From Pusillimonas caeni (GTDB taxonomy: Bacteria; Pseudomonadota; Gammaproteobacteria; Burkholderiales; Burkholderiaceae_B), in NCBI RefSeq assembly GCF_003545815.1, contig NZ_PDUW01000001.1, positions 558,001 through 622,000 on the forward strand: DNA of 64,000 nucleotides, in the 5' to 3' direction. The translations under genes and the position numbers were made by a program. Shown piece by piece: positions 50,753 to 59,056 of the stretch (its first letter is position 1; each line of letters begins with the position of its first letter). Below the pieces are notes generated by a model. That model saw only the letters and a program-made list of their open reading frames with translations, had not been told where the DNA came from and made no database searches.

Positions 50753-51349
50753 TTATTCACCCGGCGCCCACAAGCGAGTCTTCGCGTCTTTCTCGTAGGC
50801 CATGCCGTCCGGATAAGAGATCAATTCCACATACGCTCCCCAGGGTGTCAGCACATAGTTGATCGATTCGCCGGCGGCCGGGCCTTCTTCAAGCTTGAGC
50901 GGCCCCATGAAGGTCTTCAGCCCAAGGGCCTTGGCCTTCTCTACCGCCGCGTTGATGTCTTCGACATAGAAGGCGATGTGGAAACCGCCGTAATCGCTGT
51001 TGTGCGGCATCTTGGTGTTTTGGTCCGGCGCACTATATTGAAATAGTTCAATATTCGAACCTTGGCCGCAGCGCATCATTGCGATCTGTTTGATGATGGC
51101 GCGCGGATGGACATCGACCAGATCCTCCATGAAAGATCCTTTATCGTCGCTGAAGGGCCCAAAGCGCATCGCTTCCTCGCACCCCAGCACATCACGAAAA
51201 AACGTGATTCCTTGTTCAATATCGGGCACGGTGAAGCCGATGTGATCGATGCCGCGCACACCGGGAATCCCTTTGTCCTGGGCCGCGCCGGCGCTTGCCG
51301 CACACAAGATCAATGCGGCGCAAGCCGCAGCCATGGTGAGTTTTTTCAT
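50753..51349 (-). CDS. Exported VOC (glyoxalase/dioxygenase-fold) protein
   Basis: 198 residues. Residues 1-23 form a signal peptide (MKKLTMAAACAALILCAASAGAA). The rest is a two-module vicinal-oxygen-chelate fold: GIDHIGFTVPDIEQGITFF supplies a metal histidine, GGFHIAFYVEDINAAVEKA a second, and PWGAYVELIS the glutamate. VOC enzymes are usually cytoplasmic, so export is unusual. The cysteine in LGCEEAMRFG and the signal do not indicate function. It could act on a periplasmic aromatic or lactone, but no substrate can be given. Confidence 0.85.
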   Translation of the reverse strand: MKKLTMAAACAALILCAASAGAAQDKGIPGVRGIDHIGFTVPDIEQGITFFRDVLGCEEAMRFGPFSDDKGSFMEDLVDVHPRAIIKQIAMMRCGQGSNIELFQYSAPDQNTKMPHNSDYGGFHIAFYVEDINAAVEKAKALGLKTFMGPLKLEEGPAAGESINYVLTPWGAYVELISYPDGMAYEKDAKTRLWAPGE

Positions 51350-51540
51350 GAATTGTCTCCTTGGTCCGGGCGATGGAGCGACACTGCCTGACTTGAATAT
51401 TCAAAACCGCCAATGGCGGGCGGATCGCTTTGACAATATATACCCGGGCAAGGCCTTCCACCATAGTGACTGGACATGAATACGCCGGCGGGCGTTTGGA
51501 CAGTGAACCGGGCAATGGATGGATCAAGTAGTTCCCGCTA

Positions 51541-51555
51541 TACCAAATTTTGGTA
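51541..51555. promoter_or_regulatory. Palindrome TACCAAA-T-TTTGGTA upstream of parD
   Basis: A perfect 15-bp palindrome lies 38 bases before the parD ATG, in the position expected for the ParD autoregulatory operator. A further GGTATTA half-like sequence follows at 51561. Confidence 0.65.
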
Positions 51556-51592
51556 AGATCGGTATTATTGCCCTTGCTGGAAGGAGCCTTTT

Positions 51593-51838
51593 ATGGCGCG
51601 TAATACGTCCATCTCTTTGGGGGATCACTTTGTGGAATTCGTCGACAGCCAAATATCATCTGGACGCTATGGCTCGGCCAGCGAGGTGGTACGGGCAGGC
51701 CTGCGCCTGCTCGAATCCCACGAAAACCAGGTTCGCGCACTGCAAGAGGCTTTAAAAGCAGGTGAAGACTCCGGCGCCGCCGTCCCTCTTGATGCGGAGT
51801 CTTTCCTGAAGCGGATGCGCGCCTCGCATGTCCGCTAA
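51593..51838 (+). CDS. parD: ParD-family antitoxin
   Basis: 81 residues with an AAGGAG site. The ribbon-helix-helix region reads TSISLGDHFVEFVDSQISSGRYGSASEVVRAGL, typical of ParD/CopG antitoxins, and the acidic C-terminal half wraps the toxin. It binds the palindrome upstream and neutralises ParE. The partner toxin gene starts within its last codons but carries a frameshift. Confidence 0.93.
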   Translation: MARNTSISLGDHFVEFVDSQISSGRYGSASEVVRAGLRLLESHENQVRALQEALKAGEDSGAAVPLDAESFLKRMRASHVR

Positions 51839-52128
51839 AAGAACGCCAAATCAAACTAAGGCCCCTGGCCGAAGCCGACCTGGAGCAGATCTGGCTCTAC
51901 ACTTTCAAGCGCTGGCCTCTTGAGCAAGCCGATAAATATGTACGCGACCTTGTCGCCACAATGGAGGACCTCGCAGGCGATGCCAAAACCGGCCGCATAT
52001 GCAGTGTCCGGGAAGGGTATTGTCAGTACGCAGTCGGTTCCCACATTGTGTTCTACCGCGTGACATCCGACGCGTTGGACGTTACACGGATTTTGCATCG
52101 GCGCATGGATGTCGAGAGGCATCTGTAA
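51828..52128 (+). pseudogene. parE: parE toxin gene with a one-base frameshift in an A4 run
   Basis: From 51850 to 52128 the frame encodes a clear ParE toxin C-terminal body (LRPLAEADLEQIWLYT, KYVRDLVATMEDLA, REGYCQYAVGSHIVFY, ILHRRMDVERHL). No start codon exists in that frame, while the ATG at 51828, overlapping parD as usual, is in another frame. Removing one A from the AAAA at 51837-51840 joins them into a 99-residue protein of normal length starting MSAKERQIKL. So this is either a natural inactivation of the toxin or a homopolymer sequencing error. All later codons are intact, which favours a recent event or an error. Confidence 0.85.
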
Positions 52129-52226
52129 GCCGCCCTGTACTCGATAGGCCACAGGCTAGAGATGTAATCGGCCGGCCACACTCTACTCGCACGCAAACCA
52201 ACGACGAAACCAACAATAAAGACACT

Positions 52227-52258
52227 CTGCCCAGCGATTAGCCGAGTCTACTGGGCAG
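52227..52258. terminator. Stem between parE and the convergent TauD-like gene
   Basis: CTGCCCA (52227-52233) and TGGGCAG (52252-52258) pair across an 18-base loop, between the parE stop and the end of the convergent dioxygenase. There is no U-run, so its terminator role is tentative. Confidence 0.4.
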
Positions 52259-52263
52259 ATGAG

Positions 52264-53079
52264 CTAGCGTATCGTGACGCGATGCATTCTCCGCGCGGCC
52301 GGATGATAATCATTGACCGCATAATGCTGTGTTGCAATGTTGTCCCACACGGCCACCGAACCCTTGCGCCACCTGAATCGCACCTGCCATTCGGGGACCT
52401 TAGCCAAACCGCTCAAGTATGCCAGCCAGTGGGCGCTTTCGTCGCGACTCATGCCGTTGATATAGGTTGTATATATAGAGTTTACGAAGAGCTGCTTGCG
52501 TCCGGTGACCGGATGCGGCAAGACCACGGGTTGATCGATAGGAGGATGCTTGATGCGCAGCTCTTGGTAGCGCTGCATACCGTTTTCTTGGTCCATCACG
52601 CTCCGCATCACTTCGGGCGCCTCCCAGCTATGAACCGCCGTCATTCCATCCAGGTATTTCTGGATGGCCGGATTTAACGACTCGAAAGCCGTTGTCATGC
52701 TCGCCCACATCGTGTCGCCTCCCGCCTCGGGCACGTCGACAGCATATAGGCAAGTGGCTGCAGGCGGCTTGTGCTGCCATGTTAAGTCGGCATGCCAGAC
52801 GTCGGTGCCGGTTTTTTTTCCTTTACTGATGAGCAGTTCTAAATAAGCATTATCCGGGTGCACGGGAAAAGTGGACGCGACAGGAAGCACTTCACCAAAT
52901 GTTCGAGCAAATTCCACTTGAGCGTCAGGCGTCAAGTCCTGATCGCGAAAAAATAACACCTGACGCTCAGCCAAAGCATCCCGCAGTACCTGAGCATGCC
53001 TGGAAACGGCGGCGCTGTCCGATAGATCCAAATCTCGTACTTCCGAGCCAATCGATGGCGTCATATGTTCAATCAACAT
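52264..53079 (-). CDS. TauD/TfdA-family Fe(II)/2-oxoglutarate dioxygenase
   Basis: 271 residues from the ATG at 53079 (TAGGA upstream). Iron ligands are H96-x-D98 (WHAD) and H252 (IATQHYAVND), with the 2-oxoglutarate arginine in MHRVTIR. It follows the solute-binding protein gene by 16 bases and is probably co-transcribed with it under IclR control. An SsuA/TauA-like binding protein plus TauD points to a sulfonate, sulfate ester or phenoxy-acid substrate, but the sequence alone does not decide. Confidence 0.91.
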   Translation of the reverse strand: MLIEHMTPSIGSEVRDLDLSDSAAVSRHAQVLRDALAERQVLFFRDQDLTPDAQVEFARTFGEVLPVASTFPVHPDNAYLELLISKGKKTGTDVWHADLTWQHKPPAATCLYAVDVPEAGGDTMWASMTTAFESLNPAIQKYLDGMTAVHSWEAPEVMRSVMDQENGMQRYQELRIKHPPIDQPVVLPHPVTGRKQLFVNSIYTTYINGMSRDESAHWLAYLSGLAKVPEWQVRFRWRKGSVAVWDNIATQHYAVNDYHPAARRMHRVTIR

Positions 53080-53095
53080 GTTTTTTCCTACAGGG

Positions 53096-54106
53096 CTATT
53101 CAACAAACTGGTTGGTGTATACATCTGAGAGAGGCATCCGCTTCTCGAGCAAGCCTTCTTTTAGATAGAAGTCCTGTAATGCCCGCAAGCGCTCCTCATC
53201 CATTTGGCCAAGCACCTGCTGGCCCGGGTAGACATTCTTGGCGTATGCCATGATGACTTCAGAAACGTAAGACTCTCTACCCACATAGCTGGGCACCACC
53301 TGTATGAATTCCTTGGCGAGCGCCTCCGGGTCGTCCATGATGTCTTTCATGGCGCGCAAAGTGGCGGACACTATTTTTTTCACTAAGTCCGGACGGTCTT
53401 TTATCACTTGATCGGAAGCGACGATTGCCTGAGCCAGGCCGGGAAAGTAATCTTCCGCGTAGAACACCTTTACGTTAGCGCCCGCCTCCACCGCGGAGGC
53501 CATACTGTCGGGCACGGCGATCATGGCGTCCGCGTCACCGGTGGAGAATAGTTTCCATATCCCGTTGGGCCCGGCCGCTTGAATGTTCATGTCGCCCTTC
53601 TTAACACCGTACTGCGCCATCATGCCGAGAAAGTTGTAGTAGACCGAATCGGTATAAGAGCTGGTCGTAATGGTTTTGCCTTTCAGGTCTTTGGGCGTTT
53701 GAATTGCTTCGTTGTCCGCCGAGACGACCACCCGCATCAAAGAACGCCCTCCCAACATTGCTACCACTTTGATGGGCACGCCGTTCGCGCGCAGGAACAG
53801 CGGCGCGTCGCCAACGGAGCTGCCTGCAATGGCAATTCCAGCGCCTACCTGCTTGGCTACTTGAACCGCGCCGCCATTGGCGGCCATCAAATTGACCTTT
53901 AAGCCCTCATCCGCGTAATAGCCGCGGGATTGCGCAATAACCCACGGAGCAAAGGCCGGCAATGTAGGCGGCGCAGGGGTAAGCACCATGACCTCTTCTA
54001 CAGCGCCGGATGTTTCCTCTGCGCCGGCGGTGAGCGGCACGGTCAGTGCGGCGGCGGTCAGAAGGGCTATTGCCCATGACGGCCGGCGATAAAACGCTTC
54101 GATCAT
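53096..54106 (-). CDS. NitT/TauT-type ABC transporter substrate-binding protein
   Basis: 336 residues with a signal peptide ending in LTAGA-E. The mature protein has the NMT1/SsuA-like pattern: PAFAPWVIAQSRGYYADEGLKV, PKDLKGKTITTSSYTDS and DADAMIAVPDS. It captures a ligand in the periplasm, with no ABC permease or ATPase genes nearby. The TauD-like dioxygenase directly downstream would use the imported compound. It is divergent from an IclR regulator with two strong palindromic operators between them. Confidence 0.9.
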   Translation of the reverse strand: MIEAFYRRPSWAIALLTAAALTVPLTAGAEETSGAVEEVMVLTPAPPTLPAFAPWVIAQSRGYYADEGLKVNLMAANGGAVQVAKQVGAGIAIAGSSVGDAPLFLRANGVPIKVVAMLGGRSLMRVVVSADNEAIQTPKDLKGKTITTSSYTDSVYYNFLGMMAQYGVKKGDMNIQAAGPNGIWKLFSTGDADAMIAVPDSMASAVEAGANVKVFYAEDYFPGLAQAIVASDQVIKDRPDLVKKIVSATLRAMKDIMDDPEALAKEFIQVVPSYVGRESYVSEVIMAYAKNVYPGQQVLGQMDEERLRALQDFYLKEGLLEKRMPLSDVYTNQFVE

Positions 54107-54145
54107 TCTTGTCTCCTATTTCTCGATCCACACTCAAAGTGGGTT

Positions 54146-54183
54146 ATCTCAAATTTCTTAAACGCTGTTTAAGAATTTGAGAT
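54146..54183. promoter_or_regulatory. Long palindromic IclR operator 1
   Basis: The arms ATCTCAAATTTCTTAAAC (54146-54163) and GTTTAAGAATTTGAGAT (54167-54183) are inverted copies with one extra T, around GCT. The core TTAAAC-N3-GTTTAA matches operator 2. It is close to the solute-binding protein start at 54106. Confidence 0.75.
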
Positions 54184-54221
54184 CATTATAGGAAGCTGGC
54201 CTTTCACAAGTCAATTAAAAA

Positions 54222-54236
54222 TTAAACGTCGTTTAA
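54222..54236. promoter_or_regulatory. Palindromic IclR operator 2 (TTAAAC-GTC-GTTTAA)
   Basis: This is a perfect 6-3-6 palindrome with the same core as operator 1, centre-to-centre 64 bases away. A TTAAACG half-site follows at 54268-54274 just before the IclR ATG at 54284, allowing autoregulation. Confidence 0.75.
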
Positions 54237-54283
54237 GAAAAATCTGCCGCTCTAAAGTAGAATCACGTTAAACGAGAGACGAC

Positions 54284-55090
54284 ATGCCCATGACGAAAGC
54301 GAACCCAAGCCCGGCGAATACCCAGGAAAGTGATATTTATTTGGCAGTCGCGCTAGCGCGCGGCTTGCGGACGCTGCATCTACTGGCCGAGGCAAGAACC
54401 CCGCTGCCCCTGGCAGAAATTAGCCGCCGCCTGAATCTGACGCGCGGCGTGGCTTTTCGCCTGGTTCATACGTTGGAGGTAGAAGGCTATATCGAACGCG
54501 TGGACCAAGTGCCGAACTATCGACCTGCGGCAAAAGTCATGTCGCTGGGATTCTCGTATCTACGTACTTTGGGGCTCCCCGAGCTTGCCCGCGTAGAGCT
54601 CGAGCAACTGCGAAGCACTGCAGCCGCATCGGTTCATCTCGCCGTATTGGACAAGCGTGAAGTGGTTTATGTGTCCAGGCTGCCCGCCAAAGAAGGAGGG
54701 GTCGACTATTTGGAAATCGGCGACCGCTCCCCGGCCCATGCGTCGGCAATTGGGCTGGCCATGCTTTCGCAGCTTTCATCCACGGAACTGAACGCGCTGT
54801 TCGAACCGGATGCGCTCGTTACCACTGGTACGGACATCGATCTGCCTGATCTGTTGGATCAGTTGTCCGAGATCCAAAGAAAGGGTTATGCCAGTTCAGT
54901 CGGAGCCTTGCACCCGAACGTACTGGCAATCGCGGCGCCCATCCTGGATGCAGCCGGCATGTTGGCAGGCGCCGTCAGCATCACGACCCTGGAGCCCGAC
55001 GCACAGAGCAATGAACCTCTGTTATCTGGTTATGTAATCGCCGCGGCGCGGCAGATTTCGGAAAAATTGGGGTTCACCACCTCGCCGTAG
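54284..55090 (+). CDS. IclR-family transcriptional regulator
   Basis: 268 residues. The winged helix covers about 18-80 (VALARGLRTLHLLAEARTP, LNLTRGVAFRLVHTLEVEGYI), and the effector domain follows (HASAIGLAMLSQL, ALHPNVLAIAAPILDAAGMLAGAVSI). ATGs at 54284 and 54290 are both possible. It is divergent from the solute-binding protein/TauD operon and almost certainly binds the TTAAAC-N3-GTTTAA palindromes there. Confidence 0.93.
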   Translation: MPMTKANPSPANTQESDIYLAVALARGLRTLHLLAEARTPLPLAEISRRLNLTRGVAFRLVHTLEVEGYIERVDQVPNYRPAAKVMSLGFSYLRTLGLPELARVELEQLRSTAAASVHLAVLDKREVVYVSRLPAKEGGVDYLEIGDRSPAHASAIGLAMLSQLSSTELNALFEPDALVTTGTDIDLPDLLDQLSEIQRKGYASSVGALHPNVLAIAAPILDAAGMLAGAVSITTLEPDAQSNEPLLSGYVIAAARQISEKLGFTTSP

Positions 55091-55199
55091 TTCCAGACGA
55101 CCGTATAACGTGGAGAGACTCGCATGCGATGTCAAAACAGGCCGCAGGCAGTATGCGGGAGCCGGAAACACAGCTTCCTAAGAATAGATACGCCCCATA

Positions 55200-55239
55200 A
55201 AAAGGCCAAATTAGATAAAATGGATAAAATAGGCCTTTT
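55200..55239. promoter_or_regulatory. Inverted repeat with inner direct repeats upstream of the Phd-like gene
   Basis: AAAAGGCC (55200-55207) and GGCCTTTT (55232-55239) are perfect inverted arms. Between them GATAAAAT occurs twice in tandem. Its place 12 bases before the antitoxin start fits an autoregulatory promoter/operator. Confidence 0.55.
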
Positions 55240-55251
55240 ACGGAGAACATG

Positions 55252-55602
55252 ATGTCTGCTCAATTCGAAGCTCTTTCCCAGTTGCCGACGGCGCCCGCCT
55301 CGACCATTAAACGCGAGGGCTGGAAGGGCGTCATGCGCTCGCTAAGCGGCGTGGGCCGGCTGGTGGTCACCAATCACAATGAGCCAGAGGCCGTCATCCT
55401 GTCTACCCAGGAATACGACAGGCTCATCAAAGCCGCCCGCTCCGCTGCCAATGCGGTCAATGATCCGTTGCAAGCGCTCCGGGATCGGTTCGATGCCCGA
55501 CTGGCAACGCTTGATTCGCCTGATGCCGGGCATCGGCTACGAGACCTCATGGCCAATCCCGGAGTATTGGGCGGTACGGTCAAGGCCGGGGAAACCTATT
55601 GA
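55252..55602 (+). CDS. Phd/YefM-like antitoxin
   Basis: 116 residues from the ATG at 55252 (55249 also possible), with an ACGGAG site. Residues 18-60 have the Phd DNA-binding pattern: KREGWKGVMRSLSGVGRLVVTNH, then PEAVILSTQEYDRL. The C-terminal half is helical and would bind the toxin. Its stop overlaps the start of the zeta-like gene (TGATG), so the two are coupled. This pairing is not the classic epsilon/zeta antitoxin fold. Confidence 0.78.
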   Translation: MSAQFEALSQLPTAPASTIKREGWKGVMRSLSGVGRLVVTNHNEPEAVILSTQEYDRLIKAARSAANAVNDPLQALRDRFDARLATLDSPDAGHRLRDLMANPGVLGGTVKAGETY

Positions 55603-56249
55603 TGCCGGACAGGCCTGTCTTGTATGTGCTGGCGGGCGTCAACGGCGCCGGCAAGAGCTCCATCGGCGGCCATTTGCTGACCCAAGCAGGCCTGGCCTGG
55701 TACAACCCCGATGATTTCGCCAGGGCACTGGCGTCCGATTACGGGGTTGCCCAAGAACAGGCCAATATAGAAGCCTGGCAAGAGAGTGTGCGTCGGTTGC
55801 GGCAGGCCATTGCCAGGCGCAGCTCGTTTGCGTTCGAGACCACACTGGGAGGACAGAGCATCACGCAGTATTTGCTGCAAGCATGCGAAACACATGACGT
55901 CATGATCTGGTATTGCGGGCTGCGCGATCCGCAGCTTCATCTCGATCGCATCAGGCTGCGTGTCCGGCAAGGCGGTCACGACATCCCAGAAGCCAAGGTG
56001 CATCAGCGCTGGACGTCTTCCTTGAAAAACCTGATTGTCCTGATGCCGTCGTTAACGCATCTGCGCGTGTACGACAACAGTATCCACTATGAACCAGGAA
56101 CGGCAATCGGCGAGCCGACGCTGCTCCTGGAAATGTGCGCGGTCAAGCGCCTTTATCCAGCAACACTTGCCGAAGCCGCCGATACGCCGGAATGGGCCAA
56201 GCCGGTGCTTGAAGTAGCCTTTGAGCTGGATCCGGGAGCATCGCTGTAA
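55602..56249 (+). CDS. Zeta-toxin-like P-loop kinase
   Basis: 215 residues. Walker A is AGVNGAGKSS (residues 11-20), NPDDFARAL near 36 carries the conserved aspartate of zeta toxins, and SFAFETTLGG and DRIRLRVRQGGHDIP supply substrate and ATP-contacting arginines. Zeta toxins phosphorylate UDP-N-acetylglucosamine and block cell-wall synthesis. The gene is translationally coupled to the Phd-like gene. It is shorter than PezT but keeps the kinase core. An uncharacterised house-cleaning kinase role is the alternative. Confidence 0.83.
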   Translation: MPDRPVLYVLAGVNGAGKSSIGGHLLTQAGLAWYNPDDFARALASDYGVAQEQANIEAWQESVRRLRQAIARRSSFAFETTLGGQSITQYLLQACETHDVMIWYCGLRDPQLHLDRIRLRVRQGGHDIPEAKVHQRWTSSLKNLIVLMPSLTHLRVYDNSIHYEPGTAIGEPTLLLEMCAVKRLYPATLAEAADTPEWAKPVLEVAFELDPGASL

Positions 56250-56262
56250 TGACCCGCAAGGT

Positions 56263-57186
56263 TCAGTCACCCAGGAAACTTTCCACGGCCTGAGCCAGCT
56301 TTCCTGGCTGCTCCAGGTGAACCATGTGCCCGCATTCATTAATGCGCAGCCGCTTCAGGGTCTTTAGCCTGCCCAGGCGCGCTTCGAATTCTTCCCGCGA
56401 ATAGCGTTCGGAACTCAGCGGAGTTTGTTCCGGTTTGTCCCCTTCCACCCATAGCACGCTGGCTTGAATGTTTTCCCAGGCTGCAAGCACCTCATCACAG
56501 CGGTAAAGTATCGGGTTCACGCGTTTGTGCACCGCATCCGCCATCACGTGCCAGCGCCCGTCTGCTTTGCATTCAGCCCATTCCCCCGCGAGCCACAGGG
56601 CAAACCCTTCTTCCATGTGGGGGCTGCGTTTCATCAGGTGGACCGCGACCTCTTGCACGCTGGCAAATGTGCGTATCGAAACCGGCGTCTTCAGTTCTGA
56701 AAGCCAGCGGGCCAGCCTGCCCGGCGCGTCAGAAGGTGATGTTCGTGCCAGCCCGAACCCTTCGACATTGATCAGGCGCTGAATACGCCCGGGGCACGTT
56801 CCCGCATAAATCATCGCGATATTGCCGCCCATGCTGTGACCCAGAAGGTCAATCGGCGCATTCGGCGAGATATGGTCAATGACCGCGTCGAGATCAGCGT
56901 AATAATCGTAGAACCAGTAACTGTCGCTGGGCCGCGCCGCCCTGCTTCCTCCAAAGCCCCGCCAGTCAATGGCAACAACCTCGCGCGCGGTGCTCAACGT
57001 ATCGACGAAACGCTGAAAAGAGGCGCCCACATCCATCCAGCCATGCGCAAGAAGAAGCGGCGGTGCGCGCACCGCCGCTCTATCTTGTGCCGGCCAGCGG
57101 CGAAGGCGATACGACACATCATTTCTGATCTGAATTTGCTCGATCGTGCTGGCCCTGTGCGGAGTATAGGAGGCTGTTGTGCTCAT
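56263..57186 (-). CDS. Alpha/beta hydrolase
   Basis: 307 residues. Motifs are LLAHGWMDVGASF (oxyanion hole), LLGHSMGGNIAM (nucleophile serine), a late aspartate in WVEGDKPEQ and the histidine in INECGHMVHLEQP. It is a general esterase/epoxide-hydrolase-like member with no signal peptide. It is convergent with the zeta-like gene and stands upstream of glmS on the same strand, but the order (hydrolase downstream of glmS) with a 37-base gap means it may be read through from glmS. No substrate is indicated. Confidence 0.85.
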   Translation of the reverse strand: MSTTASYTPHRASTIEQIQIRNDVSYRLRRWPAQDRAAVRAPPLLLAHGWMDVGASFQRFVDTLSTAREVVAIDWRGFGGSRAARPSDSYWFYDYYADLDAVIDHISPNAPIDLLGHSMGGNIAMIYAGTCPGRIQRLINVEGFGLARTSPSDAPGRLARWLSELKTPVSIRTFASVQEVAVHLMKRSPHMEEGFALWLAGEWAECKADGRWHVMADAVHKRVNPILYRCDEVLAAWENIQASVLWVEGDKPEQTPLSSERYSREEFEARLGRLKTLKRLRINECGHMVHLEQPGKLAQAVESFLGD

Positions 57187-57223
57187 GCAGTCATGTTAAC
57201 CCTTCACAATAAAAGCCTGCCCC

Positions 57224-59056
57224 CTACTCCACCGTCACACTCTTGGCCAGGTTCCGCGGCTTGTCCACATCAGTCCCCCGCGCGCACGCCGTGTGATAAG
57301 CCAGCAACTGCAGCGGTATCGTATGCAGCAGCGGCGACAGCTTGCCGTAGTGCTCGGGCATGCGAATGACGTGCATGCCTTCTTCGCTGGTGATCCTGGT
57401 GTCGGCGTCGGCGAACACGTACAGCTCGCCGCCGCGGGCGCGCACTTCCTGCATGTTGGACTTGAGCTTTTCCAGCAGTTCGTCGCGCGGGGCGATGGTG
57501 ACGACGGGCATGTGCTCGGTGACCAGGGCCAGGGGGCCGTGCTTGAGTTCGCCGGCGGGATAGGCTTCGGCGTGGATGTAGCTGATTTCCTTGAGCTTGA
57601 GGGCGCCCTCGAGGGCGATGGGGTAGTGCATGCCGCGTCCCAGGAACAGGGCGTTTTCCTTGGCGGCGAAGCGGTCGGCCCAGGCCATGATCTGGGGCTC
57701 GAGGGCCAGCACGGCCTGTATGGCGACGGGCAGGTGGCGCAGGGCCTTCAGGCCTTCGGCCTCCTGCTCGTCGGTGAGCCGCCCTTTGGTCTCGGCCAGG
57801 GCCAGGGTCAACAGGTACAAGGCGGTAAGCTGGGTGGTGAAGGCCTTGGTGGAGGCGACGCCGATCTCGACGCCGGCGCGGGTGATGTAGTTGAGCTTGC
57901 ATTCGCGCACCATGGCGCTGGTGGAGACGTTGCAGATGGTCAGGGTCTGCTCCATGCCCAGGCTGCGGGCGTGCTTGAGCGCGGCCAGGGTGTCCGCGGT
58001 TTCGCCCGATTGCGAAATGGTCACCACCAGGCTGCGCGGGTTGGGCACGCTGTCGCGATAGCGGTATTCGCTGGCGATTTCGACGTTGACGGGTATCTTG
58101 GCGATGGACTCGATCCAGTACTTGGCGGTCAAGCCGGCGTAGTAGCTGGTGCCGCAGGCCAGGATCAGCAGGTTGTCGATTTCCTTGAAGACCTTGTAGG
58201 CGTCGTCGCCGAACAGCTCGGGGGTGATGGATTCGATGTCCTGCAGGGTGTCGCCCACGGCACGAGGCTGTTCGAAGATCTCTTTCTGCATGTAGTGGCG
58301 ATAAGGCCCCAGCTCGGCGGCGGCGGTGTGCGAATGCACGGTGTGCACGGCGCGCTCGACCTGGCGTCCTTCGGCGTCGACGATCCAGACGCGCGCCAGC
58401 TGCAGGTCGACCACGTCGCCGTCCTCCAGATAGATGATCTGGTCGGTGGTGCCGGCCAGCGCCAGGGCGTCGGAGGCCAGGAAGTTCTCGTCCCGGCCGC
58501 GTCCGACCACCAGCGGCGAGCCTTGGCGCGCGCCGACGACGCGGTGGGGTTCGTCGCGGCAGAAGACGGCGATGGCATAGGCGCCTTCAAGGCGCTGCGT
58601 GGCCTGCCGCACGGCGGCGAAAAGGTCGCCGTCGTAGCAGTGGTCGATCAGGTGGGCGATGACTTCGGTGTCGGTCTGGCTTTCGAACTCGTACCCGGCG
58701 GCGCGCAGCTCGCTGCGCAGTTCGTCGTGGTTCTCGATGATGCCGTTGTGGACCAGCGCGATGCGCGGCTCGCCGCGGCCCTGGCCCGAGAAATGGGGAT
58801 GGGCGTTGTGGGTGGCCGGCGCGCCATGGGTGGCCCAGCGGGTATGGGCGATGCCGGTGAAGCCGGCGAGCTTCTCTTGCTGGATTTCGCGCTCGAGCTC
58901 GGCCACGCGCTGGGTGCTGCGCGTACGGCGCAGCCCGCCGTCGGCGTACACCGCCACGCCGCAGGAATCGTAGCCGCGGTATTCGAGGCGCTTGAGGCCC
59001 TCGACCAGAATGGGGGTTACATCACGCTGCGCGACTGCGCCGACGATTCCACACAT
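57224..59056 (-). CDS. glmS: Glutamine--fructose-6-phosphate aminotransferase (isomerizing)
   Basis: 610 residues from [12 protein letters not shown] (ATG at 59056), where the cysteine after Met is the N-terminal nucleophile of the glutaminase domain. [22 protein letters not shown] and [12 protein letters not shown] are class II glutamine amidotransferase motifs. The two SIS sugar-isomerase domains follow ([29 protein letters not shown]), ending in KSVTVE. It makes glucosamine-6-phosphate for peptidoglycan and LPS. No glmS ribozyme is present upstream. It is divergent from an Lrp-type gene. Confidence 0.98.
   Translation of the reverse strand: MCGIVGAVAQRDVTPILVEGLKRLEYRGYDSCGVAVYADGGLRRTRSTQRVAELEREIQQEKLAGFTGIAHTRWATHGAPATHNAHPHFSGQGRGEPRIALVHNGIIENHDELRSELRAAGYEFESQTDTEVIAHLIDHCYDGDLFAAVRQATQRLEGAYAIAVFCRDEPHRVVGARQGSPLVVGRGRDENFLASDALALAGTTDQIIYLEDGDVVDLQLARVWIVDAEGRQVERAVHTVHSHTAAAELGPYRHYMQKEIFEQPRAVGDTLQDIESITPELFGDDAYKVFKEIDNLLILACGTSYYAGLTAKYWIESIAKIPVNVEIASEYRYRDSVPNPRSLVVTISQSGETADTLAALKHARSLGMEQTLTICNVSTSAMVRECKLNYITRAGVEIGVASTKAFTTQLTALYLLTLALAETKGRLTDEQEAEGLKALRHLPVAIQAVLALEPQIMAWADRFAAKENALFLGRGMHYPIALEGALKLKEISYIHAEAYPAGELKHGPLALVTEHMPVVTIAPRDELLEKLKSNMQEVRARGGELYVFADADTRITSEEGMHVIRMPEHYGKLSPLLHTIPLQLLAYHTACARGTDVDKPRNLAKSVTVE

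Noticed and set aside
51856-52152. A 98-codon minus-strand frame over parE
   Set aside because: It lacks domain features and lies antisense to the well-conserved ParE body; the plus-strand frameshift explains the region better.
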